The position numbers were made by a program, and so were the translations under genes. Positions 24,716 through 33,614 of a stretch of 64,000 nucleotides of DNA are shown here, piece after piece (the stretch's first letter is position 1; every line of letters starts with the position of its first letter). The notes beneath the pieces are model-generated. The model had not been told where the DNA came from and did no database searches. It was given only the letters and a program-made list of their open reading frames with translations. This DNA is from Algoriphagus faecimaris (lineage in GTDB: Bacteria; Bacteroidota; Bacteroidia; Cytophagales; Cyclobacteriaceae). The stretch lies in NCBI RefSeq assembly GCF_900101705.1, contig NZ_FNAC01000014.1:49153-113152 (forward strand). The letters are read 5' to 3'.

Positions 24716-25249
24716 ATGAAAAACCTTCTCCTTCTTGCCCTTGTCCTTTTTGTTTTTGCCTCTTGCAAAGTCACCGACTCCATTACTGCCGATAGCAGTA
24801 AAAACTCCCCTGATCAATTGGAGTACGATCTTGTCAGCAAACCTATTGATCTATCCAATAAGAAGACCTTTAAGGTTATAACCAAATCAGACGCTTCTAA
24901 GGATATCGTGCAGCTGAATAAATATTTTGAGAAGAAATTGCTGGAAAATGGATTACTCGAAGTTGAGGAGCATCCTGAACTTTTGGTTCAAAGCGTAATC
25001 GCCTCCATCAATTACGAAAAAGAAGAACTGGGCTATAGTGGCGGTGTGGGGTTAACGGGTAACAGTCCTTACTCCCCACCTTATCAGGTACCAGGAAAAT
25101 ACGGAAAAGTGATTTTCCTCATCCAAGACGCAAAAACTAATGAAGTATTATGGATGGGAACAGGAACGGGTATCTTAACGGCCAATGGAGTGCTCAATAC
25201 CAAGGTCCTAAAAACCACCCTTGATGAATTGATCGCTGGATTGAGGTAA
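24716..25249 (+). CDS. DUF4136-like lipoprotein
   Basis: 177 residues from ATG 24716 (TTG 24710 rejected). The lipobox FVFASC puts the lipid Cys at residue 17. The mature part has the DUF4136 pattern: a conserved N-terminal strand (KTFKVITKSD), a predicted domain swap segment (NKYFEKKLLENGLLEVEEHPELLVQ), a Gly/Pro/Tyr-rich loop and a closing LIQDAKTNEVLWMGTGTG strand pair. Function is unknown; it is probably anchored in the outer or inner membrane on the periplasmic side. Confidence 0.82.
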   Translation: MKNLLLLALVLFVFASCKVTDSITADSSKNSPDQLEYDLVSKPIDLSNKKTFKVITKSDASKDIVQLNKYFEKKLLENGLLEVEEHPELLVQSVIASINYEKEELGYSGGVGLTGNSPYSPPYQVPGKYGKVIFLIQDAKTNEVLWMGTGTGILTANGVLNTKVLKTTLDELIAGLR

Positions 25250-25293
25250 GTACTTGAGAAAAATTAATCTATAAAAGTTGGGCTTGATTTTCA

Positions 25294-25752
25294 CTAATAA
25301 TTTTCAAATCCCGGCTTGACCAAATCCCAAAATTCATCCAAGGCGATAATTCTTGGTTTGAGAAAAGAAATTATCTCCGGCCAATCCTTTTCCTCCATAA
25401 CATTCAGCCCCTCTTTCACCTTTTCGACTTTTGAGATGAATTGTCCAAATTCATTTTCCTGATGCAGCTTCCAAGTCCACTCCTCCCCAACTTGGTTTTC
25501 CAAAATTCGCTTAAACTGCATAAACTGATCATAAAAAAGCTCCTGCAATTCTGTGTCGGAATGGGTGATTTCTATACCGATTGAAGCAAAATCCCGCTCC
25601 GCTCTCATCCGAAAATAAATGTCCTTTACTCCGGTTTTGTAGTTAGGCCAGTTGATACGGCGTCCCGCTGCATTGGGCACGGGTTTCATGTATTGACCAA
25701 ATCGTATCCAAAATTCCTTACGGATTCGGGAAGTTTCGGCTTTGGAATACAT
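25294..25752 (-). CDS. DUF4268 domain-containing protein
   Basis: 152 residues. The domain opens with FWIRFGQYMKPVPNAAGRRINWPNYKTGVKDIYFRM and closes with the helical FWDLVKPGFENY, matching DUF4268, which is often fused to restriction-like or DNA-binding modules but here stands alone. It is last of the minus-strand operon, 3 bp behind the ChaN gene. Function is unknown. Confidence 0.85.
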   Translation of the reverse strand: MYSKAETSRIRKEFWIRFGQYMKPVPNAAGRRINWPNYKTGVKDIYFRMRAERDFASIGIEITHSDTELQELFYDQFMQFKRILENQVGEEWTWKLHQENEFGQFISKVEKVKEGLNVMEEKDWPEIISFLKPRIIALDEFWDLVKPGFENY

Positions 25753-25755
25753 GTG

Positions 25756-26619
25756 TCAATAAGATTTATGGGAGTCTTTAGGAAGAACCAAAATAAATTC
25801 ACCTCCATTCGTATTTTGGTCATCCAAGTGCTCCAGCTGATCCTGCTCTACGGTGTGAATATTGATTATTTTGATGGTGGGAAGCTCTCTTTTCAAATAC
25901 CACAGTATCCCCTCTCCTTCCTTGCTATGGTAGGAGCCATTGACGTGAAATACTTGTTTTTGATCCCTCAAATAGGCAAAAAGCGACTCTGCCATGGTTG
26001 CGTCTTTCAGGGCTTGCGCCTGTATCATATAGTCGGAGTTACCCGGAGCGCCATGCATCATTCCTTTCATGGCTGCATAGCCGGGCAGGTTCATATCTAC
26101 CTCAATGGGAAGCTTCGCAAAATAGGCCTTTGCCGAATCGCTGAGGGAATCTAAAGCTAATAAACCAGACCTGCTCACTAGAGAAGCGTATCGGCGGGGA
26201 ACATTGGCTGCTATAAATGGAATCTGATTTTCTTTGGCAAATAGCATGAGCGGCTTGTAGTCAGTGGAGTAATTATTCCACAACTTGGCCTCCACTTCAA
26301 AGTTTTTATCTGTGATTTTGCCTGCCATCCATTCCTCTATGATCAGCTGATCATCCCGCTCAAAAAACTCTGATGCAAAAACCAGATCGGGATTTGCTTT
26401 GGAAAGCTCCTTCAACACTTGCAGCTGAAGCCAGTGTGCGAGACTATTGTCATGAAGTTCTCCAAAGAAAATGACATCAGCTTGTTTCACTTCAGCCATC
26501 ATTTTGGCGAAGGTAATTTTATTGCCAGAGGGATCAAATACCTGATAGGCGAGCCCTTGACTCAGGGCAGAGGAAACAGCGAAAGAAAAACTCAGCAAAA
26601 GCAATAAAAAACTACGCAT
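25756..26619 (-). CDS. ChaN family heme-binding/Tiki-superfamily protein
   Basis: 287 residues. A signal peptide (to about residue 20, SALSQ) is followed by the ChaN domain: DVIFFGELHDNSLAHWLQ near residues 48-65 and a C-terminal VFHVNGSYHSKEGEGILWYL that carries the conserved histidines. ChaN binds heme in Campylobacter and belongs to the Tiki/TraB-like superfamily with an EreA-type fold. It is probably periplasmic. It overlaps folB by 8 bp and precedes the DUF4268 gene by 3 bp. Confidence 0.88.
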   Translation of the reverse strand: MRSFLLLLLSFSFAVSSALSQGLAYQVFDPSGNKITFAKMMAEVKQADVIFFGELHDNSLAHWLQLQVLKELSKANPDLVFASEFFERDDQLIIEEWMAGKITDKNFEVEAKLWNNYSTDYKPLMLFAKENQIPFIAANVPRRYASLVSRSGLLALDSLSDSAKAYFAKLPIEVDMNLPGYAAMKGMMHGAPGNSDYMIQAQALKDATMAESLFAYLRDQKQVFHVNGSYHSKEGEGILWYLKRELPTIKIINIHTVEQDQLEHLDDQNTNGGEFILVLPKDSHKSY

Positions 26620-26977
26620 AGTCTTCGGGGTATTGAATCTGAACAGCAGAGTACTTTACCAAGCCTCCTAAAGCAGGTCCGTGCTTTTTCAGGGTCAGTC
26701 GGACTTGCTTAGTCTTGGGATAGGCCTCCAAAATATCACTTACTATCATATGGCCTAAATGTTCCAAAAGCTTGACTTTGACGTCCATTCTGGCTTTGAT
26801 TAATTTATACAGTTTTGAATAATCCACCGTGGCACTAAGCTCATCGTGAAGCATGGCTTCCTTGAAATCAGTCTCAAGTTCTAAGTCCAAGGTGAAGCGA
26901 TTTCCTAAGATGGATTCTTCGGGGTAAGCTCCATGATAGGCATGAAACTCTATTCCTTCAAGCGCTACTTTTCCCAT
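26612..26977 (-). CDS. folB: Dihydroneopterin aldolase
   Basis: 121 residues, normal length. GIEFHAYHGAYPEE at the N-terminus (with the pterin-anchoring Glu) and LTLKKHGPALGG near the C-terminus, with the catalytic Lys, are typical of FolB, which converts dihydroneopterin to 6-hydroxymethyl-dihydropterin in folate synthesis. The start codon touches the stop of the DivIVA-domain gene, and the end overlaps ChaN. Other folate genes are not beside it (folE is at 47744). Confidence 0.94.
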   Translation of the reverse strand: MGKVALEGIEFHAYHGAYPEESILGNRFTLDLELETDFKEAMLHDELSATVDYSKLYKLIKARMDVKVKLLEHLGHMIVSDILEAYPKTKQVRLTLKKHGPALGGLVKYSAVQIQYPEDYA

Positions 26978-27975
26978 TAGTCAAATTGGTCAAAAAATGA
27001 ACCGGATTGCTTCTTGGGATCTTCCTCTTTTTCTTCAGGTTCAGCTTTGGATTCAGCCGCTGGAGTTTTACTTTTTTCCTGATTTTTTGTCAGTTCATCT
27101 TCTTCTGCTTTTTCTTGCTTTTCTTCACTTTGATCAGATTCAGATATACTCACTTCTTCTTCAGAGCTACTCGCCACTGACTGCTGATCCTCTAAGGACT
27201 CTTCCTCATCAGGCTTGACGTCAGGCGAAGCATCATGAAGTTCGATTTCCAATTCCTCTTCGATTATTTCCATTTCGGCGATGGGATCCTCCGTATTGAC
27301 TTCAGGAGCGTACTCCACATGCTGATTGATTTGGGAGGTGAGGTGATCCAAATTAGCAAAAGTAAAAGCTTGAGAACGACTCAATTCGTCTATAGCTCTC
27401 TGATGGGCTTTGGCATCGATTCTGGAGAAATGCGCCTCGGAAAGGTCGATTTGATTGAGGGTATCTTGAGATATTCGCTTCAAGCTTTTTACCAAGGCTT
27501 CTCTTTGCTCAGCAAGTCCTTCATAAGATCTCACTAGCCCTTGCATACTTTCTCTCAGCTCCACGATTGTTTCCTTGGCTTTGAGTTCGGCCGCAGCAAG
27601 AATAGTGGCAGCCTGCTCTTCCACCTTTTTCTTTGCTTCTGCCATCATTTGGTTGACATGCTGGGTGGAATTGGTAGCTGTTTCATTGGCTTCAGCTATG
27701 ATTTGATCTGCTGCCTCATTGGCCTCTTGAATGATTTCGGCTCCGGTATCTTCTGCTGTTTTCAGAGTTCTAAAAAGCGAATCTTCCACATCTTTGAGTC
27801 GCTTTGCCTCAGACTCGACTTGCTGCAACTTGCTTTTCAGCTCCAAGTTTTCCTGATGAAGTTGTTCTACTACTTGGCTTATTTCATCCAGAAAGGAACT
27901 GACTTCTTTTTTTTCATAACCTCGAAAAGCGGTTTCAAATGATTGCTGTCGTATAGCGGCGGGTGTGATTTTCAT
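26977..27975 (-). CDS. DivIVA domain-containing coiled-coil protein
   Basis: 332 residues. The N-terminal MKITPAAIRQQSFETAFRGYEKKEVSSFLDEI is the DivIVA membrane-curvature/pole-binding motif. A long coiled coil (about 30-185) is rich in Ala/Glu heptads, and the tail (about 230-332) is very acidic (EEE/SEE/DE-rich) and ends in GSFFDQFD. DivIVA proteins in Gram-positives mark the division site. In Bacteroidota they exist but their role is untested. It overlaps the WD40 gene by four bases. Confidence 0.9.
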   Translation of the reverse strand: MKITPAAIRQQSFETAFRGYEKKEVSSFLDEISQVVEQLHQENLELKSKLQQVESEAKRLKDVEDSLFRTLKTAEDTGAEIIQEANEAADQIIAEANETATNSTQHVNQMMAEAKKKVEEQAATILAAAELKAKETIVELRESMQGLVRSYEGLAEQREALVKSLKRISQDTLNQIDLSEAHFSRIDAKAHQRAIDELSRSQAFTFANLDHLTSQINQHVEYAPEVNTEDPIAEMEIIEEELEIELHDASPDVKPDEEESLEDQQSVASSSEEEVSISESDQSEEKQEKAEEDELTKNQEKSKTPAAESKAEPEEKEEDPKKQSGSFFDQFD

Positions 27976-28892
27976 GGATTAGGGGATTCAATGTTCCAAA
28001 TGGATATGGTACGGTCATCGGAGATAGCGATTACCTGCTGTGAATAACTACTCCAGACTACTTTATTTATTGAGGTGCCGTGTCCGGCATTTCTTGCTCT
28101 ATCGATGACTTTGAGAAGTTTTCGCTCTTCTACATCCCATACCTTGATGGATTTATCCATAGAGCAGGTGACGAGGTATTTGCCATCTTCTCTGAAGGAT
28201 AAATAATTAATGGCAAACATGTGAGCAATGATATTTTCGTCGAGTTGGTACTCCTGAGTATCCCAAAATTTCAAATGCGCATCCCGGGCCCCACTGATTA
28301 AGGTCTTTTCGTCGGGCGAGTAGCCCAGCGCAAAAACTGAATTGCTATGACCGATAAGGTTGCTGATCGGTTGATATTCTTTGGACTGATCGAGGATTTT
28401 TATGGTATGATCGGACAGCCCAAGCGCTAAGTGCTTTTTATCCTGGGCAAAAGCCATGACACGGATACTTTTTGAGCTGAGTTTGATATGTCTTTTGATT
28501 GCTTTGGTCTCCATATCTACCAAAATCAAAACCCCGTCTCCCGTGCCTACCAGTATTTCGTCTCCGATTACCTTGATGTCAAAAATCGCCTGATCGGTTA
28601 TTTTCAGGGACCATATTTCTTTGTTTTCCTCTAGATCTATGATGTGGATCCCTTCGAAATTATGCCCTACAACCAGCCAATTTCTGACCCTATCAATGCC
28701 CAAGGCATAGACGGAATGGGGAAGCTTGGCAATGAGTTTTCCGTCTTCAGGATCGTCTAGGTCCCATTCGACCACCATTCCATCCCCTGAACCTGTATAG
28801 AAAAAACGAGGATCACTGCCCTCCACAAGTGCATAGATGCAATCATTGTGTCCAGTCAGTGTTCGAGATTTATTTACCAGAATTTTTCCCAT
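27972..28892 (-). CDS. WD40 repeat protein
   Basis: 306 residues of about seven WD40 repeats. Recognisable repeat ends include GSGDGMVVEWDLDD, SGARDAHLKFWDTQ, CSMDKSIKVWDVEE and ISDDRTISIWNIE, with GH dipeptides opening several (LTGHNDCIY, LIGHSNSVF). There is no signal peptide, so a cytoplasmic beta-propeller scaffold is expected. It heads the operon WD40-DivIVA-folB-ChaN-DUF4268 and overlaps the DivIVA gene by four bases. Confidence 0.93.
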   Translation of the reverse strand: MGKILVNKSRTLTGHNDCIYALVEGSDPRFFYTGSGDGMVVEWDLDDPEDGKLIAKLPHSVYALGIDRVRNWLVVGHNFEGIHIIDLEENKEIWSLKITDQAIFDIKVIGDEILVGTGDGVLILVDMETKAIKRHIKLSSKSIRVMAFAQDKKHLALGLSDHTIKILDQSKEYQPISNLIGHSNSVFALGYSPDEKTLISGARDAHLKFWDTQEYQLDENIIAHMFAINYLSFREDGKYLVTCSMDKSIKVWDVEERKLLKVIDRARNAGHGTSINKVVWSSYSQQVIAISDDRTISIWNIESPNP

Positions 28893-28928
28893 ATATTGGC
28901 TTCTACAAAAGCATCACCCTTTTGAGCT

Positions 28929-29558
28929 ATGCAAACAAAAATAGAAAAAATAGATTCTTCTTCAGCCTTGGCTATCAAGATAATTGAAGAACAAGCCATA
29001 GAACACTTGGAATTTCTGAGTTTTAGGGAGAAACTTTCCCTAGCTAATATTTCTCATGAAGAAAAAAGAAAGGAATGGGCCACTGCTAGAATAGCTATAA
29101 AAGATACTTTAGATACTTTTCATTTGCCTTATCCGGGCTTTTTCAAAGACGAACATGGAAAGTCCTTAGCGATGAATGGAAATGGGTTTGTCTCGCTTAC
29201 TCACACTGAGGGCATGGCTGCGGCGATTTTCCATCAAGATACTCCTGTGGGAATTGATATGGACTTGGTTCGTGAGAAAATCCTGAAAATAGGATACCGA
29301 TTCTTGGACCCTGCCGAGGTAGATTTTCTGGAAAAAGATCCCGTTCATTATACCTTAGCTTGGTCTGCTAAGGAGTCCATCTTCAAATGTCAAGGGAAAC
29401 GTGGGATTTCATTTCGGGAAAATATTCTTCTTGAACCCTTTGATAAAAAGAGCAACGCTATTTGGGGTAAAATCTACGGTACTGATCATGATGACCATCA
29501 TTTTCAAGTGCGTGCCCGAGTGCTGGATCAGACTGTGCTCACTTACACCATTTGGTAA
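28929..29558 (+). CDS. 4'-phosphopantetheinyl transferase superfamily protein
   Basis: 209 residues, Sfp/AcpS-like. The motifs are SLTHT (89-93), PVGIDMD (106-112, metal-binding Asp110/112) and LAWSAKESIFK (143-153, Glu149 and Lys153). It attaches the CoA-derived phosphopantetheine arm to carrier proteins. No PKS/NRPS gene is nearby, so its partner may be the fatty-acid ACP or a remote cluster. It is divergent from the WD40 operon with 36 bp between starts. Confidence 0.9.
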   Translation: MQTKIEKIDSSSALAIKIIEEQAIEHLEFLSFREKLSLANISHEEKRKEWATARIAIKDTLDTFHLPYPGFFKDEHGKSLAMNGNGFVSLTHTEGMAAAIFHQDTPVGIDMDLVREKILKIGYRFLDPAEVDFLEKDPVHYTLAWSAKESIFKCQGKRGISFRENILLEPFDKKSNAIWGKIYGTDHDDHHFQVRARVLDQTVLTYTIW

Positions 29559-29610
29559 ATGATGGTAAAATCGAGCATGATGTGGCCATTAAAGAAAAAA
29601 TTATATAAGT

Positions 29611-30186
29611 ATGAAATATCTTATTGCTGTACTCTTACTCGCCTCGTTTCAATTTTCTAGCTGGGGCCAGAATATAGGCTCCACTGAGCGAATCGACGCG
29701 ATAAGTGGGAAGTCTATTTCCATTGAAAGCCTCTTAAAACAAAAGGCCTTGGTATTGATATTTCACAGTTTGGATTGTCCTTTTGCGAAAATGTATGAAG
29801 GAAGGATCAAAGCTCTCAGAAGCACTTTTCAAAATCAGGGAATTGATTTTGCGTTGATCAACCCAACTGCTGAAAGCAATTATCAACTGGAGCAAACACT
29901 TAAAAATTATATCGATGAGTCTGGTATCAATATGAACTACCTGATCGATGAGGAACTGAAGCTAGTTAAGCATTGGGAGATTACCAAGGTACCCGAAGTC
30001 ATCGTCCTTGTAAAAAATGAAGAGGGGCTGGAGATTTTCTACAGAGGAGCTATTGACAATAATCCTCAAGCGGAAGCCGCGGTATCCGATAAATACCTGG
30101 AGAGAGCCCTTAACCAATTGCTAAAGGGCGAAAAACCCAGTCCCTCACAGGTACGCCCGACAGGCTGTAATGTCAAAAGTTTTTAG
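29611..30186 (+). CDS. Exported redoxin (AhpC/TSA-like)
   Basis: 191 residues. A signal peptide (to about WGQ, residue 20) leads to a thioredoxin-fold domain with the peroxidatic-type FHSLDCPFAKMYEGR (Cys56, and Arg65 nearby). A second cysteine lies in the C-terminal TGCNVKSF (Cys186), a short GCxxK tail that recurs in this Bacteroidota redoxin family and may be the resolving cysteine (inference). A role in periplasmic peroxide or thiol reduction is likely. Confidence 0.85.
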   Translation: MKYLIAVLLLASFQFSSWGQNIGSTERIDAISGKSISIESLLKQKALVLIFHSLDCPFAKMYEGRIKALRSTFQNQGIDFALINPTAESNYQLEQTLKNYIDESGINMNYLIDEELKLVKHWEITKVPEVIVLVKNEEGLEIFYRGAIDNNPQAEAAVSDKYLERALNQLLKGEKPSPSQVRPTGCNVKSF

Positions 30187-31028
30187 GATTCCAGAATCTG
30201 GATCATTGCTTTGATTTCCTCTACTTTTTCCACTTCACCTAGTTTTTCGAAAGAATGACTGAGATTTCGCAGTGACCTCAGGATAATCTGATAGGAATCC
30301 GTAGGCTCGAAAAACACGTCTTTCGGTTCTATTTTAAGGTGCTCCAGATAATTGTAGATATCCTGTCGTCTGAAAATCAAACCCTTGTTAAATGCATTGA
30401 TATAGAACGTAATATCCTCAGACTTGTAGGTAAGCACAAAGAGATTAGGCAGGTTGACTCCGTAGATTGGAAGACCGAGTTTTTGAGCAACGAGGAGATA
30501 AATGGCACATAGGGAAATGGGATTTCCTTTTTTAGTATCCAATACTGACGCTAGCATGCTATTGGATGGAGAATGAAAATTTTTGGTATTCGCAGAAAAT
30601 CTCAGCGTATTGAAGAGGACATTGTTGATAATTCGAATCTGATCGTAGGGTCCCAAGTCATTTTTGAATGCTGTCCATACCTCAAAATAAATTTGATGCA
30701 TTTCGGCATTGAGCTTTTCAAATTCCAAATCAGGGTACTGATAGGTGTTAATGATCCAAAGGCCAGTGAGGAGGTCACGATCCTCACTGCTTTTCCAGTT
30801 TTCGAGTCTGGTCCGGAGTAGTGAAAATTGGAGCTCATGAACGAGCGTTTCGATTTCCTTTTGGATCTCTGGATTAAAGCTCTTCTCCCAAGACTCTTCC
30901 AGAAAAGGAATAATCTCCGTGCCCAAGGAGAAGATTTTATCTCTTACATGATTACGTACCTCTGCATCTGTATCATCCAAAAGGGATACTAAGGCATGCA
31001 ATTCATTTGTATTCAGATCACTCATCAA
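30183..31028 (-). CDS. SirB1/transglutaminase-like family protein
   Basis: 281 residues. About 60 N-terminal residues form an acidic helical lead resembling HEAT repeats (LVSLLDDTDAEVRNHVRDKIF). The SirB1 core has KNFHSPSNSMLASVLDTKKGNPISLCAIYLLVAQKLGLPIYGVNLPNLFVLTY. As in other SirB1 proteins, the transglutaminase Cys position is a Ser, so it is probably a non-catalytic fold. Its function is unknown. It overlaps the end of the redoxin gene by four bases (convergent). Confidence 0.88.
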   Translation of the reverse strand: MMSDLNTNELHALVSLLDDTDAEVRNHVRDKIFSLGTEIIPFLEESWEKSFNPEIQKEIETLVHELQFSLLRTRLENWKSSEDRDLLTGLWIINTYQYPDLEFEKLNAEMHQIYFEVWTAFKNDLGPYDQIRIINNVLFNTLRFSANTKNFHSPSNSMLASVLDTKKGNPISLCAIYLLVAQKLGLPIYGVNLPNLFVLTYKSEDITFYINAFNKGLIFRRQDIYNYLEHLKIEPKDVFFEPTDSYQIILRSLRNLSHSFEKLGEVEKVEEIKAMIQILES

Positions 31029-31065
31029 ATCTCAAATTAGACCAACTTAAATTACTGATTTTTGA

Positions 31066-32691
31066 TTAGGTTTGGATCACTCCTACATTAAATCGCTCGG
31101 TGATCGGGGAATGATTAGCAGCTGCTATCCCCATACTGATGACCTTTCTGGTTTCTCTAGGATCTATCACTCCATCTACCCATAAACGGGCAGCAGCATA
31201 ATAAGGACTCAACTCCTCATTGTACTTATCGGTAATTTCTTTAAGCAGTTGTTTCTCTTCTTCTGGTGTAATTTCTTGTTTACCTGCCTTTTTTAGTGAA
31301 GACACTTTGATTTGAAGCAGTGTTTTTGCGGCAGAGGCACCCGACATGACAGCCATTTGAGCTGTGGGCCAGGAGTAGATCAAGCGCGGATCGTAGGCTT
31401 TGCCACACATGGCATAGTTACCCGCCCCGTAAGAATTGCCTACGATTATTGTGAATTTTGGGACCACCGAGTTGGCCATGGCATTGACCATCTTGGCTCC
31501 GTCTTTGATAATTCCTCCATGTTCCGCCTTACTTCCTACCATGAATCCACTGACATCTTGAAGGAACACAAGAGGAATTTTCCGTTGATTACAATTCATG
31601 ATAAAACGGGCAGCTTTATCAGCCGAGTCTGAATAAATCACTCCTCCCATCTGCATTTCACCTTTGGCCGTTTTAACAATTTTCCGCTGATTGGCTACGA
31701 TTCCCACAGCCCAGCCATCTATTCTTGCCGTAGCACAGATGAGGGTCTTGCCATAGTCTTTTTTGTATTCGTCCAGTTCTCCTCCATCGACCAATCCACG
31801 AATAATTTCGAGCATATCGTATGGCTTTACACGATCCAATGGAAATTTTTGCAAAAGCTCATCCGCTGAATAAGCTGGCTTCTGAGATTCTGTCCTATCA
31901 AACCCTGCTTTTTCACTAGCGCCCAGTTTATCGAAAATTCGCTTGATGGCATTCAGACAATCTTGGTCTGTGTCGTATTTGTTGTCGGTTACACCGGAAA
32001 TTTCGGAGTGGGTAGTAGCACCTCCTAGAGTTTCATTATCGACCGTCTCTCCAATAGCCGCCTTGACTAGATAAGACCCTGCAAGAAAAATCGAGCCTGT
32101 CTTATCCACAATCATAGCCTCATCAGACATGATGGGGAGGTAGGCGCCTCCCGCCACGCAGCTGCCCATGATAGCGGCTACTTGGATAATTCCGAGGGAG
32201 GACATTTTTGCATTATTTCTAAACTGTCTACCAAAATGCTCCTTATCCGGAAAAATTTCATTTTGCATAGGCAGAAATACCCCTGCACTATCGACGAGGT
32301 AAATGATAGGTAATTTATTTTCCATGGCCACTTCTTGGGCTCGGAGGTTCTTTTTGGCAGTCATGGGAAACCAAGCTCCCGCCTTCACTGTAGCGTCATT
32401 TGCTACGATGACTACCATTCTACCACTGACATACCCTATCCCGGTGACTACCCCGGCAGAAGGGCAGCCTCCCTCCTCTTCATACATACCATCGGCGGCA
32501 AATTCTCCGATTTCTAAAAACTCAGACTCCTTATCGATTAAATAAGCGATTCGTTCTCTTGCCGTCAATTTTCCTTTTTCATGTTCTTTGGCAATCCGCT
32601 TGGGACCACCTCCTTGACTGACTCGTTTTGATTTTTCTTGGAGAGTGGTCAAAAGAGCATCAAATGACACTGAAGTAGCTGTTTGGCTCAT
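31066..32691 (-). CDS. Acyl-CoA carboxylase carboxyltransferase (beta) subunit, MCC type
   Basis: 541 residues, crotonase-like tandem carboxyltransferase domains. Recognisable stretches are GGPKRIAKEHEKGKLTARERI, the oxyanion-hole GSCVAGGAYLPIMSDEAMIV (MCC-like wording), and GNSYGAGNYAMCGKAYDPR in the second half. It transfers carboxyl from biotin to an acyl-CoA. Similarity is nearest to methylcrotonyl-CoA carboxylase beta, which would place it in leucine breakdown. No biotin-carrying alpha subunit lies beside it, so the substrate is inferred. Confidence 0.9.
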   Translation of the reverse strand: MSQTATSVSFDALLTTLQEKSKRVSQGGGPKRIAKEHEKGKLTARERIAYLIDKESEFLEIGEFAADGMYEEEGGCPSAGVVTGIGYVSGRMVVIVANDATVKAGAWFPMTAKKNLRAQEVAMENKLPIIYLVDSAGVFLPMQNEIFPDKEHFGRQFRNNAKMSSLGIIQVAAIMGSCVAGGAYLPIMSDEAMIVDKTGSIFLAGSYLVKAAIGETVDNETLGGATTHSEISGVTDNKYDTDQDCLNAIKRIFDKLGASEKAGFDRTESQKPAYSADELLQKFPLDRVKPYDMLEIIRGLVDGGELDEYKKDYGKTLICATARIDGWAVGIVANQRKIVKTAKGEMQMGGVIYSDSADKAARFIMNCNQRKIPLVFLQDVSGFMVGSKAEHGGIIKDGAKMVNAMANSVVPKFTIIVGNSYGAGNYAMCGKAYDPRLIYSWPTAQMAVMSGASAAKTLLQIKVSSLKKAGKQEITPEEEKQLLKEITDKYNEELSPYYAAARLWVDGVIDPRETRKVISMGIAAANHSPITERFNVGVIQT

Positions 32692-32762
32692 AATTACTAT
32701 TTGGGTTTATTTATTTCAAACTCCAATCTACAAAAGGAAGTTTGGTTTATGCTAAACAACAA

Positions 32763-32789
32763 AGCCCTTTCCTACACTAGAAAAGGGCT
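32763..32789 (-). terminator. Terminator of the amidase gene
   Basis: Stem AGCCCTTT (32763-32770) with AAAGGGCT (32782-32789). On the minus strand it is followed by TTTGTTGTTT, a moderate U-tract. It lies between the amidase stop and the carboxylase start. Confidence 0.6.
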
Positions 32790-32813
32790 AAAAGTCTGAC
32801 TTTCAAAATAAAA

Positions 32814-33614
32814 TCATTTTCCTTCGATTTGATTTTTATAGTCTCGGATAGATCGGAAAATTGCCGAGGCCATGTATTCCTGCCCGGTCTTACTCATCAG
32901 AAAGCGTTCTTCATTTGAATTGGAAAGGAATCCCAACTCCACCAAAACAGAAGGCATGGATGGGGTCCATAGCACATAAAATGGTCCCTGCTTGACTCCT
33001 CGGCTCTTACGACCTACTCTATTTTTGAATTGGGTTTCGATTTGATCGGCCAGTGTCACTGAATTTTCAAAATAAACCTTTGACATCAAATTAAACATCA
33101 TGTAGGATTCAGGAGAAGTGGGATCAAAACCTTCGTAGTTTTCCTCATAATTATCCTCCAAAAGAATTACCGAATTTTCTCTTTTGACTATGTCAAAATT
33201 AGCTTCGAAATGCTTGGTACCCATCACAAAGGTCTCCGTCCCAAAAGCAGATTTATTCGCGGCCGAGTTGCTATGAATGGATACAAAGAGATCTGCTTTA
33301 TTATTATTGGCGATTTGGGGTCTTTCTTTCAAAGTTGGGAAGCTGTCATCTTTTCGCGTGTACACGACCTCCACATCAGGCAAGTTTTCCTCGATATACT
33401 TCCCTACCAGTAGCGTTACAGCAAGGTTGATGTCTTTCTCTCGAGACCTAGATCCCAGATTACCAGGATCTTTGCCTCCATGACCTGCATCTAATACGAT
33501 TTTTTTCATCCTAAAAGCAGGCATCATCGTTTCATTAGGAATAAAACCTCCAAAGACAAATGGAATTAATAAAATCAGACTTAGAATAAATTTTTTGTTT
33601 TTGGGCCGTTCCAT
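32814..33614 (-). CDS. N-acetylmuramoyl-L-alanine amidase (Amidase_3)
   Basis: 266 residues from ATG 33614, which begins a clean signal-anchor (MERPKNKKFILSLILLIPFVFGG); an in-frame upstream start at 33722 would add 36 residues with no such feature. The zinc and catalytic residues of AmiA/B/C-type amidases are visible: LDAGHGGKDPG (His45), Glu59, SIHSNS (His114) and VLVELGFLS (Glu226). It cleaves the amide between MurNAc and the stem peptide during cell separation. Its start codon overlaps that of the divergent lptD. Confidence 0.92.
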   Translation of the reverse strand: MERPKNKKFILSLILLIPFVFGGFIPNETMMPAFRMKKIVLDAGHGGKDPGNLGSRSREKDINLAVTLLVGKYIEENLPDVEVVYTRKDDSFPTLKERPQIANNNKADLFVSIHSNSAANKSAFGTETFVMGTKHFEANFDIVKRENSVILLEDNYEENYEGFDPTSPESYMMFNLMSKVYFENSVTLADQIETQFKNRVGRKSRGVKQGPFYVLWTPSMPSVLVELGFLSNSNEERFLMSKTGQEYMASAIFRSIRDYKNQIEGK

